DNA from: Leguminivora glycinivorella
Taxonomy: Eukaryota; Arthropoda; Insecta; Lepidoptera; Tortricidae
NCBI RefSeq assembly: GCF_023078275.1
Contig: NC_062990.1
Coordinates: 5,719,549-5,783,548, forward strand
Direction: 5' to 3'
DNA: 64,000 nt
Shown piece by piece: positions 1-10,583 of this stretch. The notes under the pieces were generated by a model. It was not told the DNA's origin. It saw only the letters and a list, made by a program, of their open reading frames with translations, and ran no database searches. Position numbers and translations under genes: made by a program. Each line of letters starts with the position of its first letter. Positions within the stretch are counted from its first letter, which is position 1.

Positions 1-381
1 CCGGAATTTAAAAAACAAATCAAATCAACTGTCAAAATATTTTGGAATAATTCTTGGAAAAATGGTAATTTCAATGATTTGTCAATTTTTGAAACTCCAC
101 CAATACCCTTTACGTGTAGAAGAGATCAGATAGCTATCACTAGACTAAGAATAGGACACACAAACTTAACCCATTGCTACCTTATTACTAAGAATGAAAA
201 GAGTAAATGTGATAAATGCGGTTTGGAGTTAACTATTAAGCATATTTTAATCGAGTGTTTAGCATATAAGGAAGAAAGAGAAAAATGTAAATTGCCTACA
301 AACTTAAAGGACTGTTTGAATGATAAGAATCTGAATGTACTTAGATATATAAAATTAATTGATGTATATAAAAAAATGTAA
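1..381 (+). CDS. C-terminal end of a LINE ORF2 (I/R1/Jockey-type), 5' end outside window
   Basis: The frame is open from base 1 to the stop at 379-381, so this is the tail of a longer protein. It shows the block that follows RNase H in many insect non-LTR retrotransposons: a TRLRIGHT segment, then a zinc-knuckle-like C-x2-C-x8-H-x4-C (CDKCGLELTIKHILIEC) and a short helical end finishing in YKKM. In that family ORF2 supplies endonuclease, reverse transcriptase and RNase H for target-primed insertion. No stop or frameshift interrupts the visible part, so this copy is fairly young. An A-rich 3' UTR follows and ends near 475 in AATAAATAAAG plus TTATCTATC repeats. The exact clade is not certain. 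Confidence 0.8.
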   Translation, partial: PEFKKQIKSTVKIFWNNSWKNGNFNDLSIFETPPIPFTCRRDQIAITRLRIGHTNLTHCYLITKNEKSKCDKCGLELTIKHILIECLAYKEEREKCKLPTNLKDCLNDKNLNVLRYIKLIDVYKKM

Positions 382-475
382 TTCTTTTGTGGTCGCTAAT
401 GACCTTGTTGTTAAAAAGCGACCTTAAATAAATTAAAAAAAATTAAAAAATAAATAAAGCTTTTATCTATCTATC

Positions 476-926
476 TTGGAGGCCTTGGTCACTTTTTTTA
501 TTTGTATATGACATTTATTTTATGTGTTTTGGCCCCTCATCAGAAAGTTTTTCTACTACTTACTGCTGTTACAACGAAATGTGGAATCAACTTTAAAAGC
601 CACTAGCCAGTCACGCTTCCCTACTAAATTAGGGCGGGACAGCTTTTGCGGTTGTGACCGCAAGTTGCCTTCATTTTGCAGCGTAAAGTCACTGACTTAT
701 GAATTTATGTTCCCATTTAAAGTAAAATAAGATCCATTTGTTTACACTTGTCCCTTAATGGTCTTCTCATAATCCGACTTGCATCGTCACGAGACCCGAC
801 AGCAAAGACAAAACATTGGATTCCGGCCAATATGTGCAATAACTAACTGGATGTAGCTTGGTAAAGCCTTTTTTTGGACATACTGCCGTGAGTCAAATTA
901 ACATCCACCTAATTTTCACCGTTTAA
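476..926. other. Unassigned stretch
   Basis: I see no coding similarity, tRNA-like boxes or paired repeats here. The 68-codon ORF at 524-730 looks like chance. Confidence 0.4.
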
Positions 927-1053
927 GGGCCAGTTGCATGAACCACATTTGACAGACACATCATCGTCATGCAGCAGACGTCTATGGAAATTCCCATACA
1001 ATAAAATTTAACCGACGAATTAACTGAGACAGACGGTTTGGTGCAACCGACCC
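927..1053. mobile_element. Short MITE-like repeat, copy 1
   Basis: It starts GGGCCAGTTGCATGAACC and ends GTGCAACCGACCC, an imperfect inverted pair. The interior, with ACATTTGACAGACACATCATCGT and GCAGCAGACGTCTATGG blocks, recurs at 33121-33240. It is a non-autonomous repeat with no coding capacity. Confidence 0.6.
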
Positions 1054-1059
1054 TGAGTC

Positions 1060-1780
1060 ATATGTTTTATAACTATCAGGGTAACAGAGTCTGCTATGAA
1101 AATCGCTGCTAACTTAGCGTGGTCTGGTTAGCTCCGAAGGTGTATTGGAGGATTGCTCTGATCTGACTTAAAGTGAACGTTGTGGTACATTTGCTAAAAT
1201 TGTTGACATCAACCATCTGAGACCTCTCTTGTAACAGGCGACGCGGTTGAAGTGGGCAGAAAAAAAACTAATTTGTTATAAGTATTCAACGTTTCAACTT
1301 CTAACTTTTTGTCAATGTGAACAAGAGAGGTAAAAAATATACACTGAGCAAAATTGCTACATCAAAAATATATTAATTTTGTGTTTTTTGTATGTTTTTG
1401 AATAGTCACCATCTCACCTTTGTTAAAGAAATTTATGAGGACAAGAAAATCAAATTGAATGCAGCCAATATTTGCATGATGTTTTTCTACATGAGTCAAT
1501 AGAAAAATATCCAAATTATTGAAGTCACCTTTTAAATGTATTTTAAATAGTAATTAGGTGCAGCATGTACTATAAGATTAAGATCGTCGTTTCGCCTTTA
1601 ACGTTATTATAAAGATCTACGAAATTTTATGTGAGGGATAAAAGGAATCAGTTTCTTAATAACAGATCATTAAAAAAATATACATAGATTCTTTAGAGCT
1701 TTTGTTACGATTTTTAGTGGCTGGGAAAATAGGATTCTAGTCAAAATTGTTAGCTAAGTAATTTAGGTAAATGATGTGTT
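1060..1780. other. Unassigned AT-rich stretch
   Basis: No gene, repeat pair or convincing exon was recognised. Confidence 0.4.
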
Positions 1781-1789
1781 TTATATTAG

Positions 1790-2115
1790 TGGGCTATGGT
1801 TACTTAAATTATTAGCGGTAAGAGCGTGCGACTTTCGATCCGGAGGTCGCGGGTTCGAAGCTCGGCTCGTACCAATGAGTTTTTCGGAACTTATGTGCAA
1901 AATGTCATTTGATATTTGCCATTCGCTTTTCGGTGAAGGAAAACATCGTGAGGAAACCGGACTAATCCCAACAAGGCTAAGTTCCCCTCCGGGTTGGAAG
2001 GTCAGATGGCAGTCGCTTTCGTAAAACTAGTGCCTACGCCAAATATTGGGATTAGTTGTCAAAGCGGACCCCAGGCTCCCATGAGCCGTGGCAAACGCAA
2101 TAAGGATGATGATGG
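1790..2115 (+). mobile_element. tRNA-derived SINE, family A, full-length-like copy
   Basis: A tRNA-like head carries an A-box-like TTAGCGGTAAGAGCG at about 1812 and a B box GGTTCGAAGCTC at about 1852. A body of about 200 bp follows (TGAGGAAACCGGACTAATCC, then GGTTGGAAGGTCAGATGGCAG, then CCCAGGCTCCCATGAG). It ends in a GATGATGATGG tail. A reverse copy lies at 6325-6577 and a 3' fragment at 33241-33330. It would be transcribed by RNA polymerase III and mobilised by a LINE. The short ORFs across it are spurious. Confidence 0.85.
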
Positions 2116-2679
2116 TTACTCAAATTATTGTTTCATAATTATTACACAACCTGTTTATTTAGTGATCCAAAATAATTCACGGGATGAACATATGTCATAC
2201 TGCGCAAATTTTATGTATTACTTGATTTGATAGATATTTCATACATTTTGTCTGTTTTACATTTTCAGTATGTGACTTATAAATTCAACATAAAAGTTTT
2301 TGCTCAGCTCTACTTGCTTGTGAATAAAAACACTCGTATTAAACTCGTCGTTGGTTATTTTTCCCAATTATACGCTTTGCTGAATAAAAACTTCTATATC
2401 TTTATAAAGCAAACAATAATTTTTAAATGGTCAACATTTCGCCTCATCGTTAGTCCACTTTGCGAGAAACATCGCGGCAAACAAACTGGCTCGTCGCCAA
2501 ATTGTGCACTCATGATATTTTTTAAAAATGTGTTCATTAATTCGGTCGGCCATGCTGCATTCTAAGCTCAGTCATTTTTACCCTTTATGGACCATCGCGG
2601 TATGAAAATAAATTGTATTTTGACCGGGGGACTTACGAACATAAAATGGTAAGGTGATCTACATCTGTGATCAACCTAG
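2116..2679. other. Unassigned stretch
   Basis: It holds chance ORFs only (for example 2227-2565). There are no domain motifs. Confidence 0.4.
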
Positions 2680-2859
2680 CTAGGCGACGATATACATACT
2701 TATATAGATAAAGACATACTTATATACATAGAAAACATCAATGACTCAGGAACAAATATCTGTGTTCATCACACAAATAAATGCCCTTCCGGGATTCGAA
2801 CCCGGGCCTGCGGCTTAGCAGGCAGGGTCACTACTACCAACTACGCCAGACCGGTCGCC
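2680..2859 (-). mobile_element. tRNA-derived SINE, family B
   Basis: On the minus strand a head starting GACCGGTCTGGCGTAGT is followed by the B box GGGTTCGAATCCCGG. Then come AAATAAATGC/TTTGTGTGATGAACAC and GAACAAATATCTG-type body blocks and a tail of TATAAGTATGT-like units. Other copies are at 14990-15157, 28137-28590, 30241-30495 and 63193-63412. Confidence 0.85.
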
Positions 2860-2940
2860 AAATACGTTACTCGTTTTTATTACGAAACGTCACGGAAAAC
2901 GTTTACGGTATCGTACTCATATTTTGAAACGTCAAAAACC

Positions 2941-2992
2941 CCTTTTTTTTTAAATTATAAATGGGCTTACTCTTGGCCACAGACTAGCCTTG
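2941..2992 (-). mobile_element. 3' terminal fragment of a LINE (same family as 3402-3811)
   Basis: It shares GGCTAGTCTGTGGCCAAGAG and an AGTAAGCCCATTTATAA end (minus strand) with the 3' ends at 3402-3450, 34743-34830 and 40350-40395. Confidence 0.6.
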
Positions 2993-3181
2993 ACTGATGT
3001 GATATTATTACTCGCACTACTCGCAATGTATCTAGTTGCTTATTTTGTGTATCTACACATACATACGGAAAGCAAAGTCATATCCAATCTTTTATCAATT
3101 GTGCGATTAAATGTTGGGGCTTGACTGGAAATGACTCATGAAAGCGAGGTATAACATAAAAGTCTGTCCTTTATTTTATAC

Positions 3182-3361
3182 TAGCTTTTGCCCGCGGCTT
3201 CGCTGGCGTTAGAAAGAGACAAAAAGTAGCCTATGTCACTTTCCAGCCCTTCAACTATCTCCACTTAAAAAATCACGTAAATACCTCGCCCCGTTTTCCC
3301 GTGAAAGACGGACAAACAAACAGACACACACACTTTCTCATTTATAATATTAGTATGGTTA
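3182..3361 (-). mobile_element. Helitron-like non-autonomous element
   Basis: The left end on the plus strand is CTAGCTTTTGCCCGCGGCTT and the right end is ATAATATTAGTATGG. Read on the minus strand this is a CCATACTAATATTAT 5' end and a 3' end with a GC-rich stem followed by CTAG. That matches the 5'-TC/CTRR-3' architecture I know for lepidopteran Helitrons. The interior (CTATCTCCACTTAAAAAATC, GACGGACAAACAAACAGACAC) is shared with 35833-36046, 47677-47874, 48330-48462 and 51589-51836. Confidence 0.75.
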
Positions 3362-3401
3362 CCGACCAATTTTTAAATCCTTTCCATCGTCTAAGCTTTT
3401 T

Positions 3402-3811
3402 TATTATCTTTATAAATTGGCTTACTCTTGGCTACAGACTAGCCAAAGGCAAAGACGTGGCCTGCAATGGAATGAGCTCGCCCTGAAGATGCCTCTTCAC
3501 CCTTGATTTGAAGGTTGCCGGGTTATATGTGCTCGGAAATATAGCCGCCGGCAAGGAATTCCACTCCTTGGCAGTGCGCATAAGAAAAGAAGAAGCAAAG
3601 CGCTTCGTGCGAATTCGCGGAATATCTAGTAAGGATGGAAACCGGCTGTGCGTCTAAGAGTCCTATGGTAGAATGGGGACGGTGGAATAAGCTCGTGTAG
3701 CTCTTGAGCACACTCCCCGAAGTAAAACCTGTAAAAGACCGACAGACCGGCGGCTTTCCGCCGAAGGGCCAAAGACTGTAGCTTCCCAGATTTATTTATC
3801 AGTTTCATCAC
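3402..3811 (-). pseudogene. LINE reverse transcriptase C-terminus, frameshifted
   Basis: On the minus strand the reading runs ALRRKAAGLSVFYRFYFGEC, then HRTLRRTAGFHPY. After a shift near 3632 it continues LDIPRIRTKRFASSFLMRTA, KEWNSLPAAIFPSTYN and FKSRVKRHL, with a stop at 3432-3434. This is the usual C-terminal region of R1/Jockey-group LINE ORF2. One missing base between PY and LDI breaks the frame, so the copy is dead. The 3' UTR ends in a short AATAATAAAAAAG tail at about 3402-3420. Related 3' ends occur at 2941, 34743 and 40350. Confidence 0.8.
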
Positions 3812-3849
3812 CCAGACCTAAAATATCACTGACGTACATTAACTCGGGA

Positions 3850-4148
3850 CGCAAGTCTAAATATGCAATTATAATGGCCATATCCAGTGCTTTGAACTCT
3901 GCGGGCTGAAAGTGGAAAATTCTAAAAATGCACTTCGTAAAAATGCGAGATGTGGGGTTTTTGACGGCGGATGATAATTAGTTATGATTAAGTGTTAGCG
4001 TGGAGATAATTCGCTTTGACGCGAAAATATTGTGTTATTTTTGATGACAGGTATTTTATTTTAGAAGGTAGATAGATATTAGTCATCGTGGAATACTTTC
4101 AACTGTGCCAAACTAAAAATATTATCCCTTTTGATAGTTTGTGTTTTT
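3850..4148. other. Unassigned stretch
   Basis: Nothing was recognised. Confidence 0.35.
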
Positions 4149-4197
4149 AACCCCCGACACAAAAACGACGGGTTGTTATAAGTTTAACGTGTGTGTT

Positions 4198-4248
<51 letters not shown>

Positions 4249-4389
4249 GTGTGTGTGTGTCTGTCTGTGGCATCGTAGCTCCTGAACGGATGAACCGATT
4301 TAGATTTAGTTTTTTTTGTCTGAAAGCTGAGTTAGTCGGGAGTGTTCTTAGCCATGTTTCATGAAAATCGGTCCACTATGTCGGGGGTT
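4149..4389 (+). mobile_element. Microsatellite-associated element bounded by AACCCCCGAC, copy 1
   Basis: It starts AACCCCCGACACAAAAACG and ends GTCGGGGGTT, a 10-bp terminal inverted repeat. It contains a long GTCT/GTGT microsatellite (about 4195-4267), then GCATCGTAGCTCCTGAACGG, ATGAACCGATTTAGATTTAG, GAGTTAGTCGGGAGTGTTCT and CATGAAAATCGGTCCACTATG. Other copies are at 4681, 17543, 32750, 33532 and 44505. It has no coding capacity. Confidence 0.8.
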
Positions 4390-4680
4390 TTTATAACAAT
4401 CAATAGTAGTACTCACAAATAGTCTGAAAAGGACATCCTCACGTTATAACGTTTGTCACGCGACCATGCTTGCCTGCTTGGAAGTATTTACCTAAAACCA
4501 GAGGGCAATCGTTGACGATTCGTCGTGTATCGTACTTATATTTCTATCGCTCTTTTGTTTTAGTGCAAAAAAGAGATATTACAGAGCGTGAAATATTCTA
4601 CTCATTTTGTTAATAAAGAATACTGAAGATACGTGAATCAGCAGACATGTTAAGTGTTATTAAAGTTTTGAAAAAATCCT

Positions 4681-4880
4681 CGACTGCGACATAGTAGACC
4701 GATTTTCATGAAACATGGCTAAGAACACTCCCGACTAACTCAGCTTTCAGACAAAAAAAACTAAATCTAAATCGGTTCATCCGTTCGGGAGCTACGATGC
4801 CACAGACAGAGACACACACAGACAGACAGACAGACAGACACGTCAAACTATAACACCCCTTCGTTTTTGCGTCGGGGGTT
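4681..4880 (-). mobile_element. AACCCCCGAC-bounded microsatellite element, copy 2
   Basis: Same family as 4149-4389 but inverted, ending GTCGGGGGTT at 4871-4880. With copy 1 it forms a head-to-head pair with arms of about 200 bp and a spacer of about 290 bp. Confidence 0.8.
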
Positions 4881-4889
4881 AAAAATACC

Positions 4890-5272
4890 TAGCAGGACAT
4901 AATTAGAGGTATAGCAAAAAAACATTAGCTGTCCATACAATTATATCTATAAGAAAAAGACAATAGCGAAGCAAATTAACGACTGTAATTTCACCATCCG
5001 AAACGGCGTGTTAATTAAACATTTTACGACCACGTTATAAGTACTTTCAGTACCATTGCAACGAGTACCTGATCTTTCGTATACCTTATTACAAAGAGGA
5101 AAGGTATATAAAAGGGCAAAATCAGTGCCAGTGCGTAATGAAAGTGTAATCAGATAATGGCGCGACCGATTATTGTGGTCATTAAAATTATATGGCGTCG
5201 AGAAATGGCCGTAGGCTTAGCTAATATTGTAATAGAGTCAACCGAACAGCGAGCGTAGCACACTAGTTCGAT
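4890..5272. other. Unassigned stretch
   Basis: A TATAAAAGG at 5108 could act as a TATA box, but no transcript or ORF follows it. Confidence 0.3.
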
Positions 5273-5929
5273 AAACTTTCCCCCTCACTAGCTCGGAAAC
5301 ACGTGTTTTATCCTTTAAATATCTGGGCGACCGAGCTTCGCTCGGTTCTATTTTAATATATCACGTCTTTAGATAAAAAAAAAACTCTTATAAATACAAA
5401 AACAAACAAAAAACTTAATTTCTGGCCGGGATTCGAAACCCTGACACCTACGATCTATCTGCGTACATTAGACCGACCTCGTACGACTGAGCTAAGCGGA
5501 ATCGATGCGCGCACGGCGAATTTAACGACCATATTTTGCGTTTACTAACGCGAAAGAAAAACTCATGAAAACTCGAAAATTCGCGTTTTCCGGGATCTAA
5601 GACTACGCTAGATCGATTTTTCACCCCCGAAAACCCCCACATAACAAATTTCAGCGAAATCGTTAGAGCGGTTTCCGAGATCGTCGGTATAAATAAATAT
5701 ACAAGAATTGCTCGTTTAAAAGTATAAGATACCAGCGGGTAAAAACGCACTTTATCCCCTAGTGGATAAAGTAATTTGACCTTGAATATAGTCAAATTTT
5801 CTGCTTTGAAATTGATAAAAGTGGGTGAATCTAGTGATTAAGATGATTTACCACCAGTATAACTACTGGAAGCAGTGATAAACGCGTTTTTTGTGTTGTA
5901 CTTTCCTCGCTATAGTGAGGGGAAAGTTT
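5273..5929. mobile_element. TIR element split by a nested insertion
   Basis: The left end AAACTTTCCCCCTCACTA is the inverse of the right end TAGTGAGGGGAAAGTTT (5911-5929). The body outside the nested element (5321-5730) is about 250 bp. No coding sequence was seen. The class cannot be assigned. Confidence 0.55.
5321..5730 (-). mobile_element. Composite repeat with hairpin end and tRNA-like module, copy 1
   Basis: The plus-strand left end ATCTGGGCGACCGAGCTTCG contains the hairpin CCGAGCTTCGCTCGG. The right end is GCTCGTTTAAAAGTATAAGAT. On the minus strand it holds a tRNA-like block: TTAGCTCAGTCGTACGAGG as A box and GGTTTCGAATCCCGG as B box. Another copy with identical ends is at 54833-55278. 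It could be a SINE fused to another element, or a Helitron-like carrier with a 3' hairpin. Confidence 0.7.
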
Positions 5930-6324
5930 TGTGTTACACACGAGTGCAAATGTATTTTACTTCTCGTGTGTTGAAAAACTCAGGCTCAGGATTCTATTAT
6001 CTATATCAATTCTATTAATCCTTTCCCTTGCTCGTTTTTCAATTCGACACTCGGCGTTAAAATACAACTTTGCACCCTTGTATAACAAATAACTATTATT
6101 GCATCGGTGGGTCCCTATCGCAAGGCTATTTATCACACCGACAATTCTGTGCCTATTTCTGGATTGATAAGTAATATTCATCACCATCATCGTCAATTTC
6201 CTTGTTGAACAGGCAATGAATGGCGAAGTGTCAGTGTCGGGCGACAATTGTCTCTAAATTGTGAAATAGGCCACAGTGCGGATGCTTTTGCCCAACCTTG
6301 GGATACAATGGGCTCATAATAACA
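5930..6324. other. Unassigned stretch
   Basis: No gene was recognised. The ORF at 5957-6247 (minus) lacks any known motif. Confidence 0.35.
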
Positions 6325-6577
6325 TTCTTACTACTACCGGGGTCCGCTTTGACAGTAGGCACTAGTTTTACGAAAGCCATCTGACCTTCCAACCCGATTG
6401 GTAACTAAGACCTTATTGGAATTAGTCCGGTTTCCTCACGATGTTTTACTTCACCGAAAAGCGACTGGCAAATATCAAATGACATTTCGCACATAAGTTC
6501 CGAGAAACTCATTAGTGCGAGCCGGGGTTCGAGCGCGCGACCTCCGGAACGAAAGTCGCACGCACTTACCGCTTAGC
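6325..6577 (-). mobile_element. tRNA-derived SINE, family A
   Basis: Reverse copy of 1790-2115. It has CTCCCATG-side body blocks, a B box as GGGGTTCGAGCGCG on the plus strand, and the A-box region ending CTTACCGCTTAGC. Its head abuts the MITE at 6580. Confidence 0.8.
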
Positions 6578-6579
6578 TA

Positions 6580-6722
6580 CAGTCAAGTGCAAAAATACGT
6601 ATCGAAATAATCGTCTCATAAATATGGTACTACGCCCTTATTACACCGGACTAAGATGCTATAGGACATATTTTTGAGTAAGATGTGTACACGGTGTACA
6701 CCCATATTTTTACACTTGACTG
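6580..6722. mobile_element. TA-flanked mariner-like MITE, copy 1
   Basis: The terminal inverted repeats are CAGTCAAGTGCAAAAATA and TATTTTTACACTTGACTG, flanked by TA on both sides (6578-6579, 6723-6724). A second copy is at 35643-35787. The length of 143 bp rules out coding capacity. The TA duplication suggests mobilisation by a Tc1/mariner-type transposase. Confidence 0.8.
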
Positions 6723-6724
6723 TA

Positions 6725-7040
6725 CCAGCGCTATACGACTAAGGAGAAGACTAATAAAATCAACTCCGCTATTTATCACATTTCCACACATAATCCACAC
6801 ATGCTCGGCAACGCTCGTCAGTCCAAGACGCCGCAGAACATCCATAAAAGCTGATATTAAATTCCTTTGTCGGTCTTATCCGGCGATATTAGATGCACGA
6901 GTTGCGAGCACTTGTAACTTAGACGTACCGACGCGGATTTGAGAATGGAGATACAGATACACCAGCACGAGGTTTTATAGCTTAGATAGAAATTATTTCA
7001 TACATAGGCTAGCTTCCTATACTTAAAATAATAGTACATT
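6725..7040. other. Unassigned stretch
   Basis: Nothing was recognised. The overlapping ORFs have no known motif. Confidence 0.35.
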
Positions 7041-7128
7041 ACGATACAAGTGCGTAAAAAAGGAAGTTCGAAACGAGTGGCGATAAATTAAAACACGACC
7101 GAAGGGAGTGTTTTAAATCGACACGAGA
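7041..7128. repeat. Interspersed repeat, uninterrupted copy
   Basis: It runs from ACGATACAAGTGCGTAAAAA through GAAACGAGTGGCGATAAATT and ACACGACCGAAGGGAGTG to ATCGACACGAG. The reverse of this sequence occurs at about 48724-48791, continuing at 49506 after a LINE insertion. A diverged relative lies near 20675-20730. Confidence 0.7.
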
Positions 7129-7388
7129 AAATTACCGTCACTGGTATTATGTTTCAAAATTTTCAAATACGAGTATGTTACTTTGCGACTTGAAATATGT
7201 TACTCGTAATTTTGACAAAGCTTATATTCCATTATTTTAATATAACGGTGCTTATGGGGCGTATAAATATGGTTTATGTAACCTCCGCAGGGACGTTTAC
7301 ACAGTTGTAAAATATGATATTTATGGATTTGGTTTCAGTATTGATGCATTTATCATATATGTCATGTACACTTTATCAGTTTATACTT

Positions 7389-7470
7389 TACTAGCTTTTG
7401 CCCGCGGCTTCGCTCACGTTAGAAAGAGACAAAAAATTACCCCCTGTCACTCTCAACATCAACATTCAAC
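7389..7470 (-). mobile_element. Helitron-like 3' end fragment
   Basis: Contains CTAGCTTTTGCCCGCGGCTT and TTAGAAAGAGACAAAAA, then diverges. It is truncated relative to 3182-3361. Confidence 0.7.
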
Positions 7471-8511
7471 TCTTTTAGGGATAAACGTTCGCGTTCTCTT
7501 TTCGAGGCAACACATACGCACTTCTTACTGACTGTACTAGATTAATGATCTGTCTCATCGCATATCGTTATAAATAATCATATGCGCCATTTATTCTTAC
7601 AAAAATTACGACACGTCAAACAAATTCTGCCTCTAATATTTTTTATCCAGGATGTAATACTAATAATCAATCAATCACTACCGAATACCAATATAAAAAC
7701 AATCCACTCATCTTTATACTTGTAATAAATAATAATAAAAAAAGTAATATGCAAGACATTCAGCAGAGGTATGAGCGTGAATTAGTTTCTCATAAATTAT
7801 TCAAATACTTCCACCCAAATTGGCTCTTAAAAGCCAAAGGGTTTAATGATACTCAAGAATGTTTTGATAAAAGTATTTCTATGGGCAAAATTAATTTGTT
7901 ATCCATACTCTTACAGTTGAGAACTGGGTCATCATCATCATTAAAATCATCATCATCGGCCTTAACGTCTGTTGCAGACGATTTAATACGAATAGACTGT
8001 GTAATTGTAATATTCGAGGTAGAAAAGAAAATTTGGACCCCATTTTTTTTAATCTTTTGTGTGTTGCTACAAGTTAACTACGTTCGAAGAGTTTAAGTAT
8101 ATTTTACTACAATTTTCTATCCAGCTTTGATACTAGTATATCTGTTTTTTAAATATGTGCTGCGAATAATTTCTGCGTAAAATTATCAACGCAAAATATA
8201 GATAACACAATTAAATTTTACCCGTTCCCTTGCCCTCGAGAAATTATGAAGTCTAAAATATGATTTATTACCCTACCCTACTAAATTGTTGATTGTTCAG
8301 ATCCTTGTTAATAATATAACATGCTTTACAATAAAGCTATCATGAGGGCCTTGTAAGGCGAAATAAACGTTCATTTTGTCGTTTCAGTTTCTGAGAATTA
8401 ATATTATGTTGCCAATATTGTTGCGAGTATCTTTAGAGTAAAATATTAATGAGGGAAAGCAGCCTAATGTCAATTTTTAATTATTTATTCGCTATCTAAG
8501 TCACTTTTAGA
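7471..8511. other. Unassigned stretch
   Basis: A 115-codon ORF (7749-8096, plus) has a serine-rich low-complexity stretch and a hydrophobic tail but no motif I recognise. I regard it as chance. Confidence 0.35.
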
Positions 8512-8735
8512 CATAGACATAGACATAGAAAATTTTTATTCAACATCACATGAAAATGTTACAAACAATGAAGTGTTACATTTGATAAAGTAAAAAAACT
8601 TAAATCTAGACTAAGCATCTAAGAAAATGAGTTATACAGGTGAGATTAAAATATTCATGTGCGTTAAATAGGAGCTTGCCTCAGCATAATGTTGCAGCAT
8701 GCTAACTACAACGCTGGTTTTCAGGCAGACCCTTG
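8512..8735 (-). mobile_element. LINE 3' UTR with (TATGTC)n tail
   Basis: On the minus strand the sequence ends in AATAAAAATTTTCTATGTC followed by TATGTC repeats (8512-8530 region), the layout of a retroposon 3' tail. The body (CAGCGTTGTAGTTAGCATGC) is untranslated. Confidence 0.6.
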
Positions 8736-8782
8736 ATATATTGTCACCTTACAGCAGCTTTTCATGTTTCAAGTTTGTTTTA

Positions 8783-9028
8783 GTACATACATACATACAA
8801 TCACGCCTGTATCCCATAAAGGGGTAGGCAGAACACATGAAACTACTAAAGCTTCTGTGCCACTCTTGGCAAATCATGGGTTGAAAGAAAACGAAACTGT
8901 GACATTGCAGTGACAGGTTGCCAGCCTCTCGCCTACGCCACAATTTAACCCATATCCCATAGTCGCCTTCTACGACACCCACGGGAAGAAAAGGGGTGGT
9001 GAAATTCTTAACCCGTCACCACACAGGC
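8783..9028 (-). mobile_element. Retroposon 3' end, family C, copy 1
   Basis: A GTATGTATGTATG-type tail (minus strand) adjoins AATCACGCCTGTATCCCATA. The body includes GTGACATTGCAGTGACAGG and TTCTACGACACCCACGGGAAG and ends CCGTCACCACACAGGC. A highly similar copy at 31403-31640 shows the same tail. Fragments lie at 15925, 36450 and 61470. It is probably the 3' UTR of a non-LTR retrotransposon. Confidence 0.75.
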
Positions 9029-9235
9029 TCAGGTTGTTTTAGTGTGGTCATAAAATAAACTTTCGCCTAGACCTGTGACCCCTTACGCTTTTCTGCTGGC
9101 ATTTATTTGACGACAGTCAGACCAATTCTAACTTACTCGAATATCATTAGGACACACCAGAACTAAATTACATCTTTTAGATATCGTTTAATGACAGTAT
9201 ACGTTTGAGTTTTACATGATTCACGGTTAGTTTCA

Positions 9236-9325
9236 TTAGACTAGGAAGGATTTCAAAGGAAAAAATCAAAGATGGCGGCGTAAATATATTGTCCGACATC
9301 CGATATCGGAACGGATAATGTGAAA
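9236..9325. mobile_element. Palindromic MITE, copy 1
   Basis: Contains GGAAGGATTTCAAAGG, GACATCCGATATCGG and GGATAATGTGAAAACGCACT. The last block and the GGAAGGATTTCAAAGG block recur at 39745-39797. Confidence 0.55.
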
Positions 9326-9439
9326 ACGCACTTATACTGACCGGGAAACGTCCCGTGATCATGATCCATGCAACTGCGTCGAAATATCGGGACCTCAATA
9401 AAAATCAAAAAAGTAATCAGGGTCTATGTCCCGGTCAAT

Positions 9440-9578
9440 GTAAGTCTTTATGATATTATTTACGCTGAGATGAGGCCATTTCGTGGCACTTCATTATTTT
9501 CTGTCTTATTGTTATTATGTGTATTTTGTCTTGCCTGTGTTCACGAATAAATGTTATTCTATTCTATTCTATTCTATA
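9440..9578 (+). mobile_element. Retroposon 3' terminus with (ATTCT)n tail
   Basis: CTTGCCTGTGTTCACGAATA, an AATAAA signal, then five ATTCT-type units at 9549-9576. Such simple-repeat tails mark LINE/SINE 3' ends. Confidence 0.55.
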
Positions 9579-10578
9579 TTTTATCTACTCGGATGCATTC
9601 GATATACTTGACCTGTTCAGTTCATTTGGATCTGGCGGTTTACAATTAAAATAACGTATTTGTTCGCCTTGATTCTGACCAGACATTTGAATACAAATGC
9701 AATGCAATAAATTCAAAATCACCTCGTACTTTAGATGCGTCATTTAGTTCATGTAATGCAGAAACTCTAATGCACATCACCCACGTTCCAACGTTAGTTT
9801 CTTGCCAAATCCCAACATACCTAGAATCTCTAGTCGAAAAAAGGTACTACCCTTTGTTATTTGTATGAGGCTTAATCCTTTATTCTTCTCAGAAGTTGGG
9901 TACGAAATTGAATGTGTTTGTTAGTATCTAGACTATCTAGTAGAAATACGTGTTCGTTTGGCTGAATGGTGTTATTTTAGCGTACATTCATGATGTAAAT
10001 TGCTATGCTAAGGCAAATATATTTTCTAGTATAAAATGTTGTATATTTTTAAGGTAACTAAGACACCTTATCATGTGTTAGGTGATCTTAATGGTAGTCG
10101 ATAAAATGTAAAAGAAAAATAACATAATATTTTCACAGAGTGTCTAATCACTATCAGTCACTTTGGCAAAAGTGATGCTTTATGTGTTAACATATCATGA
10201 TTATGTAAAAAATAGTAAACTTAATCTTGTTTCATTTTCAGTTTTTTATCTAAAGCTTACTTTACTTCACCCTTCATATTCTTAGCCATGGATCTCTGTG
10301 ATCTCTTATAGATCTGTGTGTGAATTAATTTAGTTTTTTATATGTCAAGGTCACCTTTTCGATGTTCAAATTTGAATCGAGTGCATACAAAGGGTTGACT
10401 TTTGAGTTCTGACTAAAATGAATCAAAATCGGTAGTTTTTAAAGTATCGTGTAAATTAAGTTATTATTAACAATGAGAAATCGACTGAAATATTCGATGA
10501 TTTCAACATCACCACCAAGTTTATGAATGGCGAAGAATTTCCAAATATTTTCCCAAAGTTTATATTCCCTGTTTCGAA
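9579..10578. other. Unassigned AT-rich stretch
   Basis: No genes or repeat pairs were recognised. Confidence 0.35.
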
Positions 10579-10583
10579 CGGCG

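Noticed and set aside
3523..3711. Small protein of 62 codons (minus)
   Set aside because: Wrong frame of a LINE ORF2 tail. The correct frame reads KEWNSLPAAIFPS.
4195..4267. GTCT microsatellite as an independent regulatory array
   Set aside because: It is an internal part of a dispersed element family with six copies here.
5448..5795. 115-codon minus-strand ORF, with a 91-codon relative at 54977-55252
   Set aside because: Conserved only because both lie in copies of the same composite repeat, and it reads through tRNA-like boxes.
7749..8096. 115-codon ORF starting MQDIQQRYERE
   Set aside because: Serine-rich simple repeat then hydrophobic tail. No splice context or similarity recognised.
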